64,000 nt of DNA from an uncultured Lachnospiraceae bacterium (lineage in GTDB: Bacteria; Bacillota; Clostridia; Lachnospirales; Lachnospiraceae), in contig CAJUSJ010000006.1 of the NCBI GenBank assembly GCA_910588865.1, forward strand, positions 1-64,000, written 5' to 3'. Under the pieces are notes generated by a model, which was given only the letters and a program-made list of their open reading frames with translations, was not told the DNA's origin and made no database searches. Shown here piece after piece: positions 18,229-26,856 of the stretch. Position numbers and translations under genes: made by a program. Each line of letters begins with the position of its first letter. Position 1 is the first letter of the stretch.

Positions 18229-18591
18229 ATGAGAGTAAGTCTTGAAAGAGCAAAAGAAAGAACAAAACATGCCATGGCTCCCGCAAGCCTGACCGTGGAG
18301 GCTTCCTATGTGATGGCCACAGTGATCATTGCCCTGGCGGTCCTGATACGAACTGCCTATGGACAATGCGCCAGGACCACAGGGGTGATGAAGCTTCACT
18401 GGAGGGTGGAGCAGCTGCGTTATCTGGAAGAGGACCAGGAGAGATCCCTGGACCATGGCCAGGTGACCCGGAAGTCGGGGAAGGTGGAAGGGTATGTCCA
18501 GACAGCGGGATGGGAGAAAGCGATCACCGCGGGGGTACATGAACCGGAAGAGGCTCTGCGGCTCATAACGATTTTTGAGCCAGACGACTAA
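18229..18591 (+). CDS. Small TadE-like pseudopilin
   Basis: A 120-residue protein with the TadE-type helix MAPASLTVEASYVMATVIIA followed by a short charged C-terminal domain. It shares the ASLTVEA core with the 286-residue TadE-like protein upstream. The ATG at 18229 follows GGAGGGGGGAAC; the open frame extends further upstream but lies inside the peptidase gene. It probably acts as a minor pilin or as part of the Tad base. Confidence 0.8.
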   Translation: MRVSLERAKERTKHAMAPASLTVEASYVMATVIIALAVLIRTAYGQCARTTGVMKLHWRVEQLRYLEEDQERSLDHGQVTRKSGKVEGYVQTAGWEKAITAGVHEPEEALRLITIFEPDD

Positions 18592-18610
18592 GAGGGAGGT
18601 GAAAAAGATC

Positions 18611-20035
18611 GTGGAAGTACAATATTTAAGAGAAATGCGGCAGAATTATATGATGATCACTGTGGAGGACATGCAGGATCAGGGATATGAGGCCCGAATG
18701 ATGATCGGCAATACCATAGAGGGACTGTTAAAGTTCCGGATCAAGCGGACAGACAGCCGCAGCCAGTTTTGCTATGAGATCACTTCAAAGCAGCCCTTGA
18801 GCCGTCTTTTAGAAAAAAGCACCATTAACGCGGTCCAGATGCGGAGGCTGCTTCTGGGGATCGCCCGGACTCTTACAAGGATGGAAGATTATCTTCTGAC
18901 AGAGGAGCAGATCCTTCTGGACCCGGATTATATCTATATGAACCCAGATGATTATCAGCCCTTTCTCTGTCTGATACCCGGAAAGACCGGGGATTTTCCC
19001 CATGAATTCAGCCTGTTTCTCCAGTTCCTTTTAGGAAAGGTGGATCACCAGGACAGGGAGGCGGTAGTGTTGACTTACGGGCTTTACAGGGAGAGCCTGA
19101 AAGAAAATTACGGGCTGGACAATCTGCTTAGGTGGCTCATGAAGGAAAATTGTCCGAATGTGGAGTCTACAGGTATAAGCGGAGAATGTGAGACAATGAA
19201 ACAGGAGAAAATAGAGTCAGGGGAAGCGAACAGATTTGACAGACCAGATTCGCCTCCAGCGGGTCCACCTGAAAAAAGGCCATGGTATTGGTACATGACG
19301 CCGGCGGCAATTGTAACAGCGCTGACGGCAGGAATTGTCCTTTTTTTCGGGGTTTCCGTTCTCTGGAAATACGGAGTGTGGATGATGCTGGCTGATATCC
19401 TGGTTTTGGCGGCAGGGATCTTTCTTTGCGTCAGAGACAATCATGGCCTGCCTGAAATCACGTTATTCCACAGACTCTCATCTCAAAACCATACATCAAG
19501 TACTCATACATTTTACAATCATACTTCTTATAATCAGACATCTTGTAGCAGCGAATTATCCGGCCAACCGTTAAGCAGAGAAACAGCTGCGAATCCCCGC
19601 ACACCACCACAAAATATCCAGCCAGGTCAGTGGCAGTCCATCTTCGAGGAGTTCCGGGAGGAAAAGTCCCAGGAAATTGATGTGTCTATTGCCGCGGATA
19701 CAGAGGACAAGAAAACCGTGCTCTTATGGGATCAGGAGGAGACGAAAACTGTGCGCGGCCTGGTGAGTGAAGACGGAAGCGGGCAGATTCCCATACCTTA
19801 TTACCCCTTTATCATTGGAAGGCGGGAGGGAATCTGTGATTATGTTCTGTCCAGAAATACGGTCAGTTTTCTTCATGTCAGGATAGACGAGACAGAAGGC
19901 GGGTATTGTATTACGGATCTGAACTCGGACAATGGCACTTATGTTAATGGACAATGTCTCAACGCCAATGAGACTGTATCAGTAGCCCCAGGGGACGAGA
20001 TCACCATCGCGGACCTTAAGTTCCGGCTGAAATAA
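18611..20035 (+). CDS. FHA-domain protein with DUF6382-type N terminus
   Basis: Last gene of the Tad operon (474 residues). The N-terminal 190 residues start VEVQYLREMRQNYMMI and resemble the DUF6382 domain common in Lachnospiraceae FHA proteins. Two membrane segments lie at about 230-285, followed by a low-complexity Ser/Thr/His/Asn linker and a C-terminal FHA domain with IIGRREGICDYVLS and the SDNGTYVNG loop, which binds phosphothreonine. A GTG at 18611, eleven bases after GGGAGG, is the best start. It may sense Ser/Thr kinase signalling and regulate pilus assembly; this is inference. Confidence 0.8.
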   Translation: MEVQYLREMRQNYMMITVEDMQDQGYEARMMIGNTIEGLLKFRIKRTDSRSQFCYEITSKQPLSRLLEKSTINAVQMRRLLLGIARTLTRMEDYLLTEEQILLDPDYIYMNPDDYQPFLCLIPGKTGDFPHEFSLFLQFLLGKVDHQDREAVVLTYGLYRESLKENYGLDNLLRWLMKENCPNVESTGISGECETMKQEKIESGEANRFDRPDSPPAGPPEKRPWYWYMTPAAIVTALTAGIVLFFGVSVLWKYGVWMMLADILVLAAGIFLCVRDNHGLPEITLFHRLSSQNHTSSTHTFYNHTSYNQTSCSSELSGQPLSRETAANPRTPPQNIQPGQWQSIFEEFREEKSQEIDVSIAADTEDKKTVLLWDQEETKTVRGLVSEDGSGQIPIPYYPFIIGRREGICDYVLSRNTVSFLHVRIDETEGGYCITDLNSDNGTYVNGQCLNANETVSVAPGDEITIADLKFRLK

Positions 20036-20039
20036 AACC

Positions 20040-20068
20040 TTAACAAATTCAGAAAGCTATGTTAGAAT
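20040..20068 (+). promoter_or_regulatory. Sigma-A promoter of the rhomboid-HIT unit
   Basis: TTAACA (20040-20045) and TAGAAT (20063-20068) are separated by 17 bases, directly after the FHA gene. AGAAGGAGA then precedes the rhomboid ATG at 20098. Confidence 0.75.
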
Positions 20069-20097
20069 GAGGTTACATAAGACAGAAGGAGAATTTT

Positions 20098-20724
20098 ATG
20101 GGTGTTGAAAAATACCGTAAAACCGCTTATGTAAATTTCATGATCATAGCGGTCAATGTGCTTTGGTTTTTGTTTCTGGAGACCCGGGGCTCTACGGAGA
20201 ATACAGAATTTATGATCTTCCACGGGGCTTTGTTTGAGCCCGCGGTTTTGTACCACAAAGAGTACTGGCGGCTTGTGACAGCTGTTTTCATGCATTTCGG
20301 GATCCAGCACCTGGTAAACAACATGCTGCTGTTGTTTGTCCTGGGAGATAACTTAGAGCGGGCCCTGGGAAAGGTCAAGTACGCGGTTTTTTATCTGGTA
20401 TGCGGCGTTGGCGCGAATGTGGCTTCCATGTGTGTGAATTTAATGGAAGGCAGTTACGCTGTCTCCGCGGGAGCTTCCGGAGCGATCTTCGGAGTGGTGG
20501 GAGGGCTCCTGTATGTGGTGGCCGTCAACAGAGGGCGTCTGGAGGACTTAAGCACAAGACAGCTGGGCATTCTGGCGGCGTTCTCCCTGTATCACGGATT
20601 TACCAGCAGCGGAGTTAACAATGTGGCCCATGTGGCAGGCCTTTTGCTGGGAGTGGTTATGGGAGCGGTTTTGTACCGAAAGCCAAAAAATAAAGAGGAG
20701 AGTGTATGGTATGGTGAGAGATGA
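20098..20724 (+). CDS. Rhomboid-family intramembrane serine protease
   Basis: A 208-residue membrane protein with about six hydrophobic segments. It carries the rhomboid catalytic dyad: S127 in GASGAIFG and H178 in NNVAHVAGLLLG, plus HFGIQHLVNNMLLL with the conserved His/Asn pair. It cleaves membrane-anchored substrates within the bilayer; the substrate is unknown. The 3' end overlaps the HIT gene by 14 bases, so the two are co-translated. Confidence 0.94.
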   Translation: MGVEKYRKTAYVNFMIIAVNVLWFLFLETRGSTENTEFMIFHGALFEPAVLYHKEYWRLVTAVFMHFGIQHLVNNMLLLFVLGDNLERALGKVKYAVFYLVCGVGANVASMCVNLMEGSYAVSAGASGAIFGVVGGLLYVVAVNRGRLEDLSTRQLGILAAFSLYHGFTSSGVNNVAHVAGLLLGVVMGAVLYRKPKNKEESVWYGER

Positions 20725-21127
20725 TTGTATTTTCTGCAAAATCGCGAATGGAGTGATCCCGGCGGCGGCTTTATACGAGGATGATGATTTTAAGGTGATC
20801 TTAGATGCCGGTCCGGCTTCTAAGGGGCATGCCCTGATCCTGCCTAAACAGCATTATCAGGATCTTTGTGAGTTGGATGAGGCTGTGGGGACCAGAGTTC
20901 TGGGCCTTGCGGCGAAGCTGGGAAAAGCCATGAAAAGCGGCCTGGGATGCGCTGGGTTCAATCTGGTGCAGAACAATGGGGAAGCCGCTGGGCAGACGGT
21001 AAAACATTTTCATATGCATATCATTCCCCGATATGAGGGCGGACCGGAGATGGTTGCCTGGAAACCGGGTTCGGTGGATCCGGAAGAAGCGGAACAGATA
21101 GTTGAGGAAGTAACTGCCCGGATGTGA
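20711..21127 (+). CDS. HIT-family nucleotide hydrolase
   Basis: A 138-residue histidine-triad protein. It starts MVRDDCIFCKIANG, with the C6/C9 pair typical of HinT-like proteins, and has the catalytic triad HFHMH in QTVKHFHMHIIPR. HinT-type members hydrolyse aminoacyl-AMP and similar phosphoramidates. The ATG at 20711 lies inside the rhomboid 3' end behind GAGGAG. Confidence 0.94.
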   Translation: MVRDDCIFCKIANGVIPAAALYEDDDFKVILDAGPASKGHALILPKQHYQDLCELDEAVGTRVLGLAAKLGKAMKSGLGCAGFNLVQNNGEAAGQTVKHFHMHIIPRYEGGPEMVAWKPGSVDPEEAEQIVEEVTARM

Positions 21128-21283
21128 GTCCGATTTCTCTCATATAAGCAAAGCGAGAAAACGTTGAGAACAGCGGACACCAGAATCAGCAGGGTTTGTA
21201 CATGTGGGTGTGCCGCGAAACGGGAACTGAAGAACCATGTCTGGCGGTTTTCCGGGAATTGACAGGCAAATTAGGAGAATACC

Positions 21284-21832
21284 ATGCAGCAAGAACAGAA
21301 CGATTTGTTGCAGGCGCTGTACGAAGAGTATCAGGGCATATTCCGTTTCATGGCATTTAAGAATGGATTGCCGGAATGTGAAGTTGACGACATTATTCAG
21401 GATACGTTTTTCTCATTTATGCGGTATTACGGAAAGAAGGCTCTCAGGTGGAACGAGTCTCAGATAAAAGGCGCGTTGATGAAGATCTTCGAAAACCGCT
21501 GTATTGATTATTTCCGAAGATTAACGCGGAAGGGCGAAACCAGCATAGACGCGGAGGATCCCATTATGGAATATCATATCCTGCGGTATCAGATGAGACA
21601 TGATATCTGTGATACCCTGATTTTGCGGGAGGAACTGCAAAAGATCCGGGAATGCATAATGGCGATGAGGCCGAAACTGAGTCAGGTGGCCGTCCTCTAC
21701 ATGATTGAGGGAAGAAGTGTAGAGGAAGTATGCGAGATTCTGGATATCAGCAGTCCCACATGCAGGATGCGGATATCCAGAATCAGGAAGCACTTGAAAA
21801 AGGAGCTTATAAAGACAGGTCAGTTTCCGTGA
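21284..21832 (+). CDS. ECF-type RNA polymerase sigma factor
   Basis: A 182-residue sigma-70-like protein. Region 2 is at about 8-75 (YEEYQGIFRFMAFKNG, then VDDIIQDTFFSFMRYY, the DxxQ-type core-binding helix), and region 4 at about 115-175, with a helix-turn-helix ending in RMRISRIRKHLKKEL. No extra C-terminal domain. ATG at 21284 follows TAGGAGA. Its 3' end overlaps that of murG (opposite strand) by 13 bases. The likely anti-sigma gene is not adjacent but lies beyond murG at 23355; the linkage is inference. Confidence 0.88.
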   Translation: MQQEQNDLLQALYEEYQGIFRFMAFKNGLPECEVDDIIQDTFFSFMRYYGKKALRWNESQIKGALMKIFENRCIDYFRRLTRKGETSIDAEDPIMEYHILRYQMRHDICDTLILREELQKIRECIMAMRPKLSQVAVLYMIEGRSVEEVCEILDISSPTCRMRISRIRKHLKKELIKTGQFP

Positions 21833-22893
21833 GCAGCGCATTCTTCGATAAGATCTGTGATGGTTTGCACGGCATTGTTCAAGTGGCTCTGTTCCATCGC
21901 GTGGATAAACCCGGCTCTGTTCTGGTAAGTGTCCGATATGGCCTTGTACAGGCTGTCGTCGGTTATGGATTCTTCTTCCAGAACCGTACTGAAGCCCTGC
22001 TTTTCAAACGACGCGGCATTTAGGATTTGATCGCCCCGGCTGGCAGCGGCGGACAGAGGGATCAGGATGTTAGGCTTGCGCAGCGCCAGAATCTCACATA
22101 TAGAGTTGGCGCCAGCCCTGGACACCACCAAGTCGGCGGCAGCGAACAGATGCTTAAGAGGAGCGTCAACATATTCATACTGTACATATCCTTTGGAACC
22201 GATCAGGCTTTCGTCCAGATTGCCCTTCCCGCAGATATGTACCACCTGATATTCAGGCAGCAGGCGGGGCAGCAGTTTTCGAACCGCCGTGTTGACAGCT
22301 ACAGAACCAAGACTTCCGCCGATGACCAGAATAACCGGTTTATCGGCAGCCAGATGAGAATACTGCAGACCAGACAGCCGGTCGCCCTGGAGAAGCTCCG
22401 CCCGGATAGGAGAGCCGGTGAGAACCGCTTTCTCCTGGGGAAGATAGGACAGTGTTTCCGGGAAATTGCAGCACACTTTTCTGGCAGAAGGGATGCACAG
22501 CTTGTTGGCCAGTCCCGGGGTCATGTCAGATTCATGGATAATGGTTGGGATGCGGCAGAGCTTTGCTGCCAGGACCACAGGGACAGCCACAAAACCGCCT
22601 TTGGAAAAGATGACATCAGGCTTATATTTTTTCAGGAGCCTTAGGGCCTCCCCATAGCCTTTTATCACGCGGAATGGGTCTGAGAAATTTTTTGGGTCAA
22701 AATACCGGCGCAGTTTTCCAGAAGAAATCCCGTCATAAGGGATTCCGGCATTTTCAATGAGCTTTCTCTCCATCCCCTGATAGGAACCGATGTAGCGGAT
22801 CTCGTATCCCAGTTCCTGAAGAGAAGGAATCAGGGCCAGGTTGGGTGTTACATGTCCGGCAGTACCACCGCCGGTCAGGATGATCTTTTTCAT
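21820..22893 (-). CDS. murG: UDP-GlcNAc:lipid I N-acetylglucosaminyltransferase
   Basis: MurG adds GlcNAc to lipid I to form lipid II at the inner face of the membrane. The 357-residue protein shows GGGTAGHVTPNLAL near the N terminus, FSKGGFVAVPVVLAA, and a C-terminal donor-binding part with SRAGANSICEILALRKPNILIPL. ATG at 22891-22893 follows a GGAGG on the minus strand. It stands alone, away from the murein gene cluster, as is often seen in Lachnospiraceae, and lies antisense between a sigma factor gene and a probable anti-sigma gene. Confidence 0.95.
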   Translation of the reverse strand: MKKIILTGGGTAGHVTPNLALIPSLQELGYEIRYIGSYQGMERKLIENAGIPYDGISSGKLRRYFDPKNFSDPFRVIKGYGEALRLLKKYKPDVIFSKGGFVAVPVVLAAKLCRIPTIIHESDMTPGLANKLCIPSARKVCCNFPETLSYLPQEKAVLTGSPIRAELLQGDRLSGLQYSHLAADKPVILVIGGSLGSVAVNTAVRKLLPRLLPEYQVVHICGKGNLDESLIGSKGYVQYEYVDAPLKHLFAAADLVVSRAGANSICEILALRKPNILIPLSAAASRGDQILNAASFEKQGFSTVLEEESITDDSLYKAISDTYQNRAGFIHAMEQSHLNNAVQTITDLIEECAAHGN

Positions 22894-22954
22894 AAGACAC
22901 TGCCTCCAATTTATAAAAGCTTACCCACTTAGGGTAGCCGTATTGCTATAATAT

Positions 22955-22982
22955 ATACTAAACAATCACTTTAAAAAGTCAA
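22955..22982 (-). promoter_or_regulatory. Possible murG promoter
   Basis: On the minus strand TTGACT (22982-22977) is followed after 16 bases by TAGTAT (22960-22955), in a very AT-rich stretch that also offers alternative -10 boxes. The position, about 60 bases before murG, is suitable. Confidence 0.4.
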
Positions 22983-23019
22983 GACCTAAGTACAAAAGAA
23001 AACATTCAGAGAGGTAATG

Positions 23020-23290
23020 AATGGGTGATAGTTCAGATACCCGATGAGCTGTCACGGCATCTGGCCATTTAAAACCGCCTGTGGCGATAGACCGGCGGCT
23101 TGCGACTGCCACATTGTCGTAGGGTCAGCGTGGTGAAAGCACAGACCTATCTGAAGTGTTATAAAAAATGTTACTGTTCACAAACAGGCCCGCCAATGTA
23201 ACCCTGCCTGTCATTAAAGTCACCTGCGGTGATGGACAGCCAGAATTGCCCGTTTTATGCGATGCCCCATAACTGATCAATGGATGACCA
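23020..23290 (+). ncRNA. Candidate structured non-coding RNA
   Basis: A 460-base gap between murG and the next gene holds a GC-richer segment dense in complementary arms: GTGATAG/CTGTCAC, TTCAGATA with TATCTGAA about 115 bases later, CCGCC/GGCGG, TGTGGC/GCCACA, GGGTC/GACC, ACAGG/CCTGT and TCACC/GGTGA. Some arms overlap, suggesting pseudoknots. It carries no open frame of note. I cannot assign a family; size and complexity recall the large raiA-type clostridial RNAs, but that is a guess. It may instead be the leader of the gene at 23355. Strand is assumed to be that of the downstream gene. Confidence 0.4.
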
Positions 23291-23354
23291 GTTGTTGAGT
23301 GACCAGTAATTAAAAAATCTCAAAATTTTAGAGATCAAATGTGCGAGGTGACCT

Positions 23355-24158
23355 GTGAGGAGAGAAAGTCAAGAGTATTTGGAAAATAATCCCATAGACC
23401 AGAAAGTGGCAGAGTCTTTCAACCGAACCGACCAGCAGCGGGCAAAAGAGTTGGAGGCCATAAAAGCATCTATCTCCCAGGCCAACCTACCCAAAGCTCC
23501 GGTCGGAGAACTCCAAAAAATTATGGACCGAGTTGAAGAAGAGTTGGATGCCAAACCTTCACACCACAAAAAAAACAATGTACGCAAAATGGTCAAGATG
23601 TTGGCAGCCGCCGCAGTTCTGGGCGCAATGGTGATTGGTGGCAGTATGTGGGTTGGGGCGAAGAGGTATTATACGTATGAGATGCGAGAAGAGGTTAATT
23701 TAGATAATGTAGTAGTGTTTGATAATAATGAAGGTAATCTGGTTATAGATAGCAAAACTGAAGAGAGAATGGCATATGAGCAGATAGAAAAGGAATTGGG
23801 TATAGAAGCACTAGAGCTATCTTATCTGCCAAAAGAAATGACTTTTTACAAATTTACACTTTTAAAGAGAAAAGGCATGATGGAGTTTACTGCTGGTCAG
23901 GATAAACTATTTTTTTATCAGGGTTTAAATGATAGGCCAAGTTCACTTAGTTATGTTTCGGATATGAAAGAATTTGAAAAGGTTTACAATGAATATTTAG
24001 AAGAAGAAATAACTTTATACCAAAAGATATTAGAAGATGGGAATATAGAGATTAGCAGTTGGGCTATAAATGGAAATCAGTATTTCTTTTTACATGGAAT
24101 TATTAATGAAGAATTATTTAAGCAAATTGTTGGTGGTATAAAACCATATGAAAAATGA
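23355..24158 (+). CDS. Anti-sigma-like single-pass membrane protein
   Basis: A 267-residue protein: a charged cytoplasmic part (1-73), one membrane segment (about 75-100, MVKMLAAAAVLGAMVIGGSM) and an extracytoplasmic domain resembling DUF4367, with a final KPYEK. This is the layout of anti-sigma factors paired with clostridial ECF sigma factors; no zinc motif is present in the cytoplasmic part. The nearest ECF sigma gene is at 21284, across murG. GTG start at 23355 behind GAGGTGA. From about 23690 on, the gene is much more AT-rich than its own 5' third and than the genes around it, suggesting a different origin for the extracytoplasmic part. Confidence 0.65.
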   Translation: MRRESQEYLENNPIDQKVAESFNRTDQQRAKELEAIKASISQANLPKAPVGELQKIMDRVEEELDAKPSHHKKNNVRKMVKMLAAAAVLGAMVIGGSMWVGAKRYYTYEMREEVNLDNVVVFDNNEGNLVIDSKTEERMAYEQIEKELGIEALELSYLPKEMTFYKFTLLKRKGMMEFTAGQDKLFFYQGLNDRPSSLSYVSDMKEFEKVYNEYLEEEITLYQKILEDGNIEISSWAINGNQYFFLHGIINEELFKQIVGGIKPYEK

Positions 24159-24182
24159 AAGTTTTTAAGGAGGATTCTATTT

Positions 24183-24674
24183 ATGAAAAAAACAATGAGA
24201 GTAATTGCTTTGTTTTTAGTGTTGACAATACTAGGAACTAGCGTTGCTTTTGCGGAAGATTCTGAAATTATAATAGAGCCTAGAAGTAGGTATTTGGCTA
24301 CGGGAATATCAGAAGTAACTAATGAAGGAGAAGGTGTTTTAAGTATTTATGCGGATTTTACATCATATAATTCAGTTAAGTGGGCGAGTTTAACGATTAC
24401 TTTACAAAAGAGAAAGAGCGCAAGTTCAGGTAGTTGGACTGATGTGAAGACATATACGTATGAATTTGATGCTGCTGATGAACCAGATGGAGAGTTAACA
24501 TATGGATATGCAGAGTTTGAAGTTCATGGATTACAGACAGATTATTATTATCGTGTAAAATGTGTACATAAAGTAAAAACTCCTGATGATACATATGAAA
24601 GCAAAACCTCCCAGACCAGCGGCGTCCTTCTCACCTCCTACCCTGTATTCCGTAGCCAAAGCGAAGAAAACTAA
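24183..24674 (+). CDS. Small secreted protein, DUF6147-like
   Basis: A 163-residue protein with a clear signal peptide (KKTMRVIALFLVLTILGTSVAFA, cleavage probably after AFA at about 24). The mature part is a predicted beta-rich domain with many Ser/Thr/Tyr. It resembles the DUF6147 group of secreted clostridial proteins of unknown role. ATG at 24183 behind AAGGAGG, 24 bases after the anti-sigma-like gene, so probably the same operon. The gene is AT-rich except for its last 75 bases, which switch abruptly to GC-rich codons. Confidence 0.65.
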   Translation: MKKTMRVIALFLVLTILGTSVAFAEDSEIIIEPRSRYLATGISEVTNEGEGVLSIYADFTSYNSVKWASLTITLQKRKSASSGSWTDVKTYTYEFDAADEPDGELTYGYAEFEVHGLQTDYYYRVKCVHKVKTPDDTYESKTSQTSGVLLTSYPVFRSQSEEN

Positions 24675-24721
24675 TCACATAAATTTAGCCATGAAATTTT
24701 CAATATTCCAAAGTATAATCT

Positions 24722-24787
24722 AAAAGAGGCAGTACTTTTGACACTAAAGATCATTTATCCAAAGTACCCAAAAGTACTGCCCTTTTC
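24722..24787 (+). terminator. Long hairpin, probable terminator of the secreted-protein gene
   Basis: GGCAGTACTTTTG (24728-24740) pairs perfectly with CAAAAGTACTGCC (24769-24781), and the stem continues with AAAAG/CTTTT after a one-base bulge. The 28-base loop can form a further inner stem. A T-rich tail (CTTTTCTTT) follows. The symmetric A and T flanks would also let it work on the minus strand. Confidence 0.65.
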
Positions 24788-25049
24788 TTTGCAAACGGTG
24801 GACAACACATATCTGCATTATCCCAGAAAAATATGAATAAATAGCCAATCTTTAGCAATAAGTATTTCCCCCAAAAGCATTTTCTGTTCATGTAGATGAA
24901 CAAATATCCCAGGAATTTCCGGGCGGTATTCTGACTGCTTTAAAGGTCTGATATGTTCTGAGTTTGCGCAAAACAGAGAAATTCAGAGGCTTTGAAAGCG
25001 TCTCTTAACAAAAGAGAACACTTCCCATGGAGATTTCCATTTGCCCCCT

Positions 25050-25650
25050 TACTTTCTATTCTTGATTTGCCAATAACCTTTTATATCAGATCCAACTCGT
25101 TGGAGGATACCTTTGCCTTTAAGAGGTTTAATTCTCAAAAAATTGTTTTACAGCTCACACCCAGCTTTTCTGTCAGGACAGCGTAAGTGCAGACAGGATC
25201 TTCGAGTAACAATGATAAAAGTTTCTGTTCCGCCTCAATCACCTCTCAGTCACCTTCTCAGTCACCTTCTCAGTCACCATATCAAGCGAGGTGCGCGTGA
25301 TTCGGTCTTCAGATGCTATGAATTGTATCTTCTGGTAGGGAGAGCCATGTTCCTTACATGCCTGACAAATTTTTTTGATGCCGCATCCCCAACTTCCAAT
25401 GAGACCCGCTAAGTAATATACATTAGCAATAGAGGGGGTATATGGCCGAGATACATGTTTGGACATTATCAAAGAAGCCAATCTTGTTATATGAACCAAG
25501 CTGCCGCTTGTCGTGGTCTTTGATGAACAAGAGCACGGCCGCGTTTGTATAGTGTCCGGTATTAGTCAGGCGGAGATTTTCCATCAGCGGCTTTGGACTC
25601 AGACAGAAGGCTCTCTCCCTCCATAACGAATCACCCCACCGATTTGTCAT
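25050..25650 (-). pseudogene. Frameshifted ATP-binding/winged-helix protein (AlbA_2 type)
   Basis: Minus-strand fragments in three frames line up with the C-terminal half of AlbA_2-domain ATP-binding proteins: NLRLTNTGHYTNAAVLLF then KIGFFDN (25423-25650), IANVYYLAGLIGSWGCGIKKI and a VTEKVTEKVTER linker (25239-25499), then EDPVCTYAVLTEKLGVSCKT and finally KGILQRVGSDIKGYWQI (25058-25235). Frameshifts fall near 25470, at 25238 and in a T6 run near 25140. The N-terminal AlbA_2 domain is gone. The proteins are thought to be DNA-binding regulators; this copy cannot be functional. Confidence 0.75.
25245..25278 (+). repeat. 12-bp tandem repeat, 2.8 copies
   Basis: CTCAGTCACCTT is repeated almost three times without change. 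On the minus strand it encodes the (VTEK)n linker typical of the AlbA_2-type protein whose pseudogene it lies in, so it is a coding repeat. Confidence 0.8.
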
Positions 25651-25869
25651 GGGCCAGTATCGTTATGTGCCCAAAGCATATGCCCCATCACCGCGGACGA
25701 TTAATATGCTCATATACAATTACGTCCCCATGCCCCCCATGAACCAACAACATTGCTGTCTGAGCAGCAACAATAATCCCCTCATTATCTCTCCCCCCTA
25801 AAAAACCAGTTGAAATCCCCAAAAAAATCCCATACAATAAAAAAGGAGAGTCACGGGAAAGGCCCCATC

Positions 25870-26847
25870 ATGCCCAGCCATGATTCATCCACCCTAACAT
25901 ACAACACACCATATGACGATATATGGCGGACCATTGTAGATCGAATGCCCCATTTATTAATACCATTAGTCAACGAAGTGTTCAAAGAAAGCTATCCAGA
26001 AAGCGAACCAGTAACCCCACTGCAAAATGAGCACATGGACAGCGCGGCGGACAAAATAATCTCGGATTCCTATATACGGATACGAGACAAATACTACCAT
26101 TTGGAATGTCAAAGCAGCCCCGACGGGACCATGGCGATCCGGATGATTGAGTATGATTTTCTCATAGCCATAAAACACGCCCAAAAAGATGAAATGGAAT
26201 ACACCATAAATTATCCTCATTCATGTGTGATCTATCTCCGCCACAAGGAAACGACACCGGATCTTCTGACTGTTCATGTCAACTTCCCGGACGGAAATGC
26301 CGTATCCTACAAAACGCCTATTATAAAAACGCGCAATTACACACTGGATGACATTTTCGTAAAAAACCTTCTGTGCCTGCTTCCCTATTACATCGTAAGA
26401 TATGAGGATTCCCTCCATGATATCAATAAAGACGATGAACGGTTAGAGCAATTGAAAGAGGAATATCGCCGGATATATGCCCATTTACTGACATTACAAC
26501 AGCAAGGGATTCTCAGCCAGTATGATGCCGCGGAATTAAAGACACTTATAGATCTGTTAGTGAACCATGTTGCCCAAAAAGAACACCGAATCAGGAAAGG
26601 AGTTATTTCTATGGGTGGTAAAGTTCTCATTTTTCCACATGATATCGCGTACGACCAGGGAATCGCCAAGGGAGAAGCCAGGGGAGAGATCAAAGGCACC
26701 CAGAAGACCAAAAAGGAGTCAGCCTTTGAGATGTTTGAAGACAGGGTTCCCTGTGAGAAAGTGGCCAGGTATATTCATGAGACTATCGAAAATGTTAAAG
26801 AATTGGAAAAAGAGTGGAGGAAAAGCGGTAAAAACTTTAAAAAATAA
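25870..26847 (+). CDS. Rpn-type nuclease / PD-(D/E)XK transposase-like protein
   Basis: A 325-residue protein of the Rpn/YhgA-like group, PD-(D/E)XK nucleases annotated as recombination-promoting nucleases or putative transposases and abundant in Lachnospiraceae. The nuclease core is visible as DSYIRIRDKYYHLECQSS followed by IRMIEYDFLIAIKH; the C terminus has the typical GIAKGEARGEIKG stretch and a charged tail. The ATG at 25870 has only a weak site (GGGAAAGG); a TTG at 25810 is an unlikely alternative. The gene follows a decayed interval and could be a recent arrival. Confidence 0.75.
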   Translation: MPSHDSSTLTYNTPYDDIWRTIVDRMPHLLIPLVNEVFKESYPESEPVTPLQNEHMDSAADKIISDSYIRIRDKYYHLECQSSPDGTMAIRMIEYDFLIAIKHAQKDEMEYTINYPHSCVIYLRHKETTPDLLTVHVNFPDGNAVSYKTPIIKTRNYTLDDIFVKNLLCLLPYYIVRYEDSLHDINKDDERLEQLKEEYRRIYAHLLTLQQQGILSQYDAAELKTLIDLLVNHVAQKEHRIRKGVISMGGKVLIFPHDIAYDQGIAKGEARGEIKGTQKTKKESAFEMFEDRVPCEKVARYIHETIENVKELEKEWRKSGKNFKK

Positions 26848-26856
26848 AATTAATAC

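Larger units (their letters stand above)
24675..25869. other. Gene-poor decayed interval
   Basis: No intact gene. It holds a long hairpin at 24722-24787, a frameshifted minus-strand pseudogene at about 25050-25650 and, in the rest (24790-25050 and 25650-25869), AT-rich sequence in which I see no gene, repeat or promoter I can support. Confidence 0.6.

Noticed and set aside
21256..21261. TTGACA upstream of the sigma factor
   Set aside because: A -10 at the right distance would fall on the start codon, and the sequence there is not TATAAT-like.
25245..25278. Short CRISPR-like repeat array
   Set aside because: The 12-bp units are directly contiguous without spacers and encode a protein linker.
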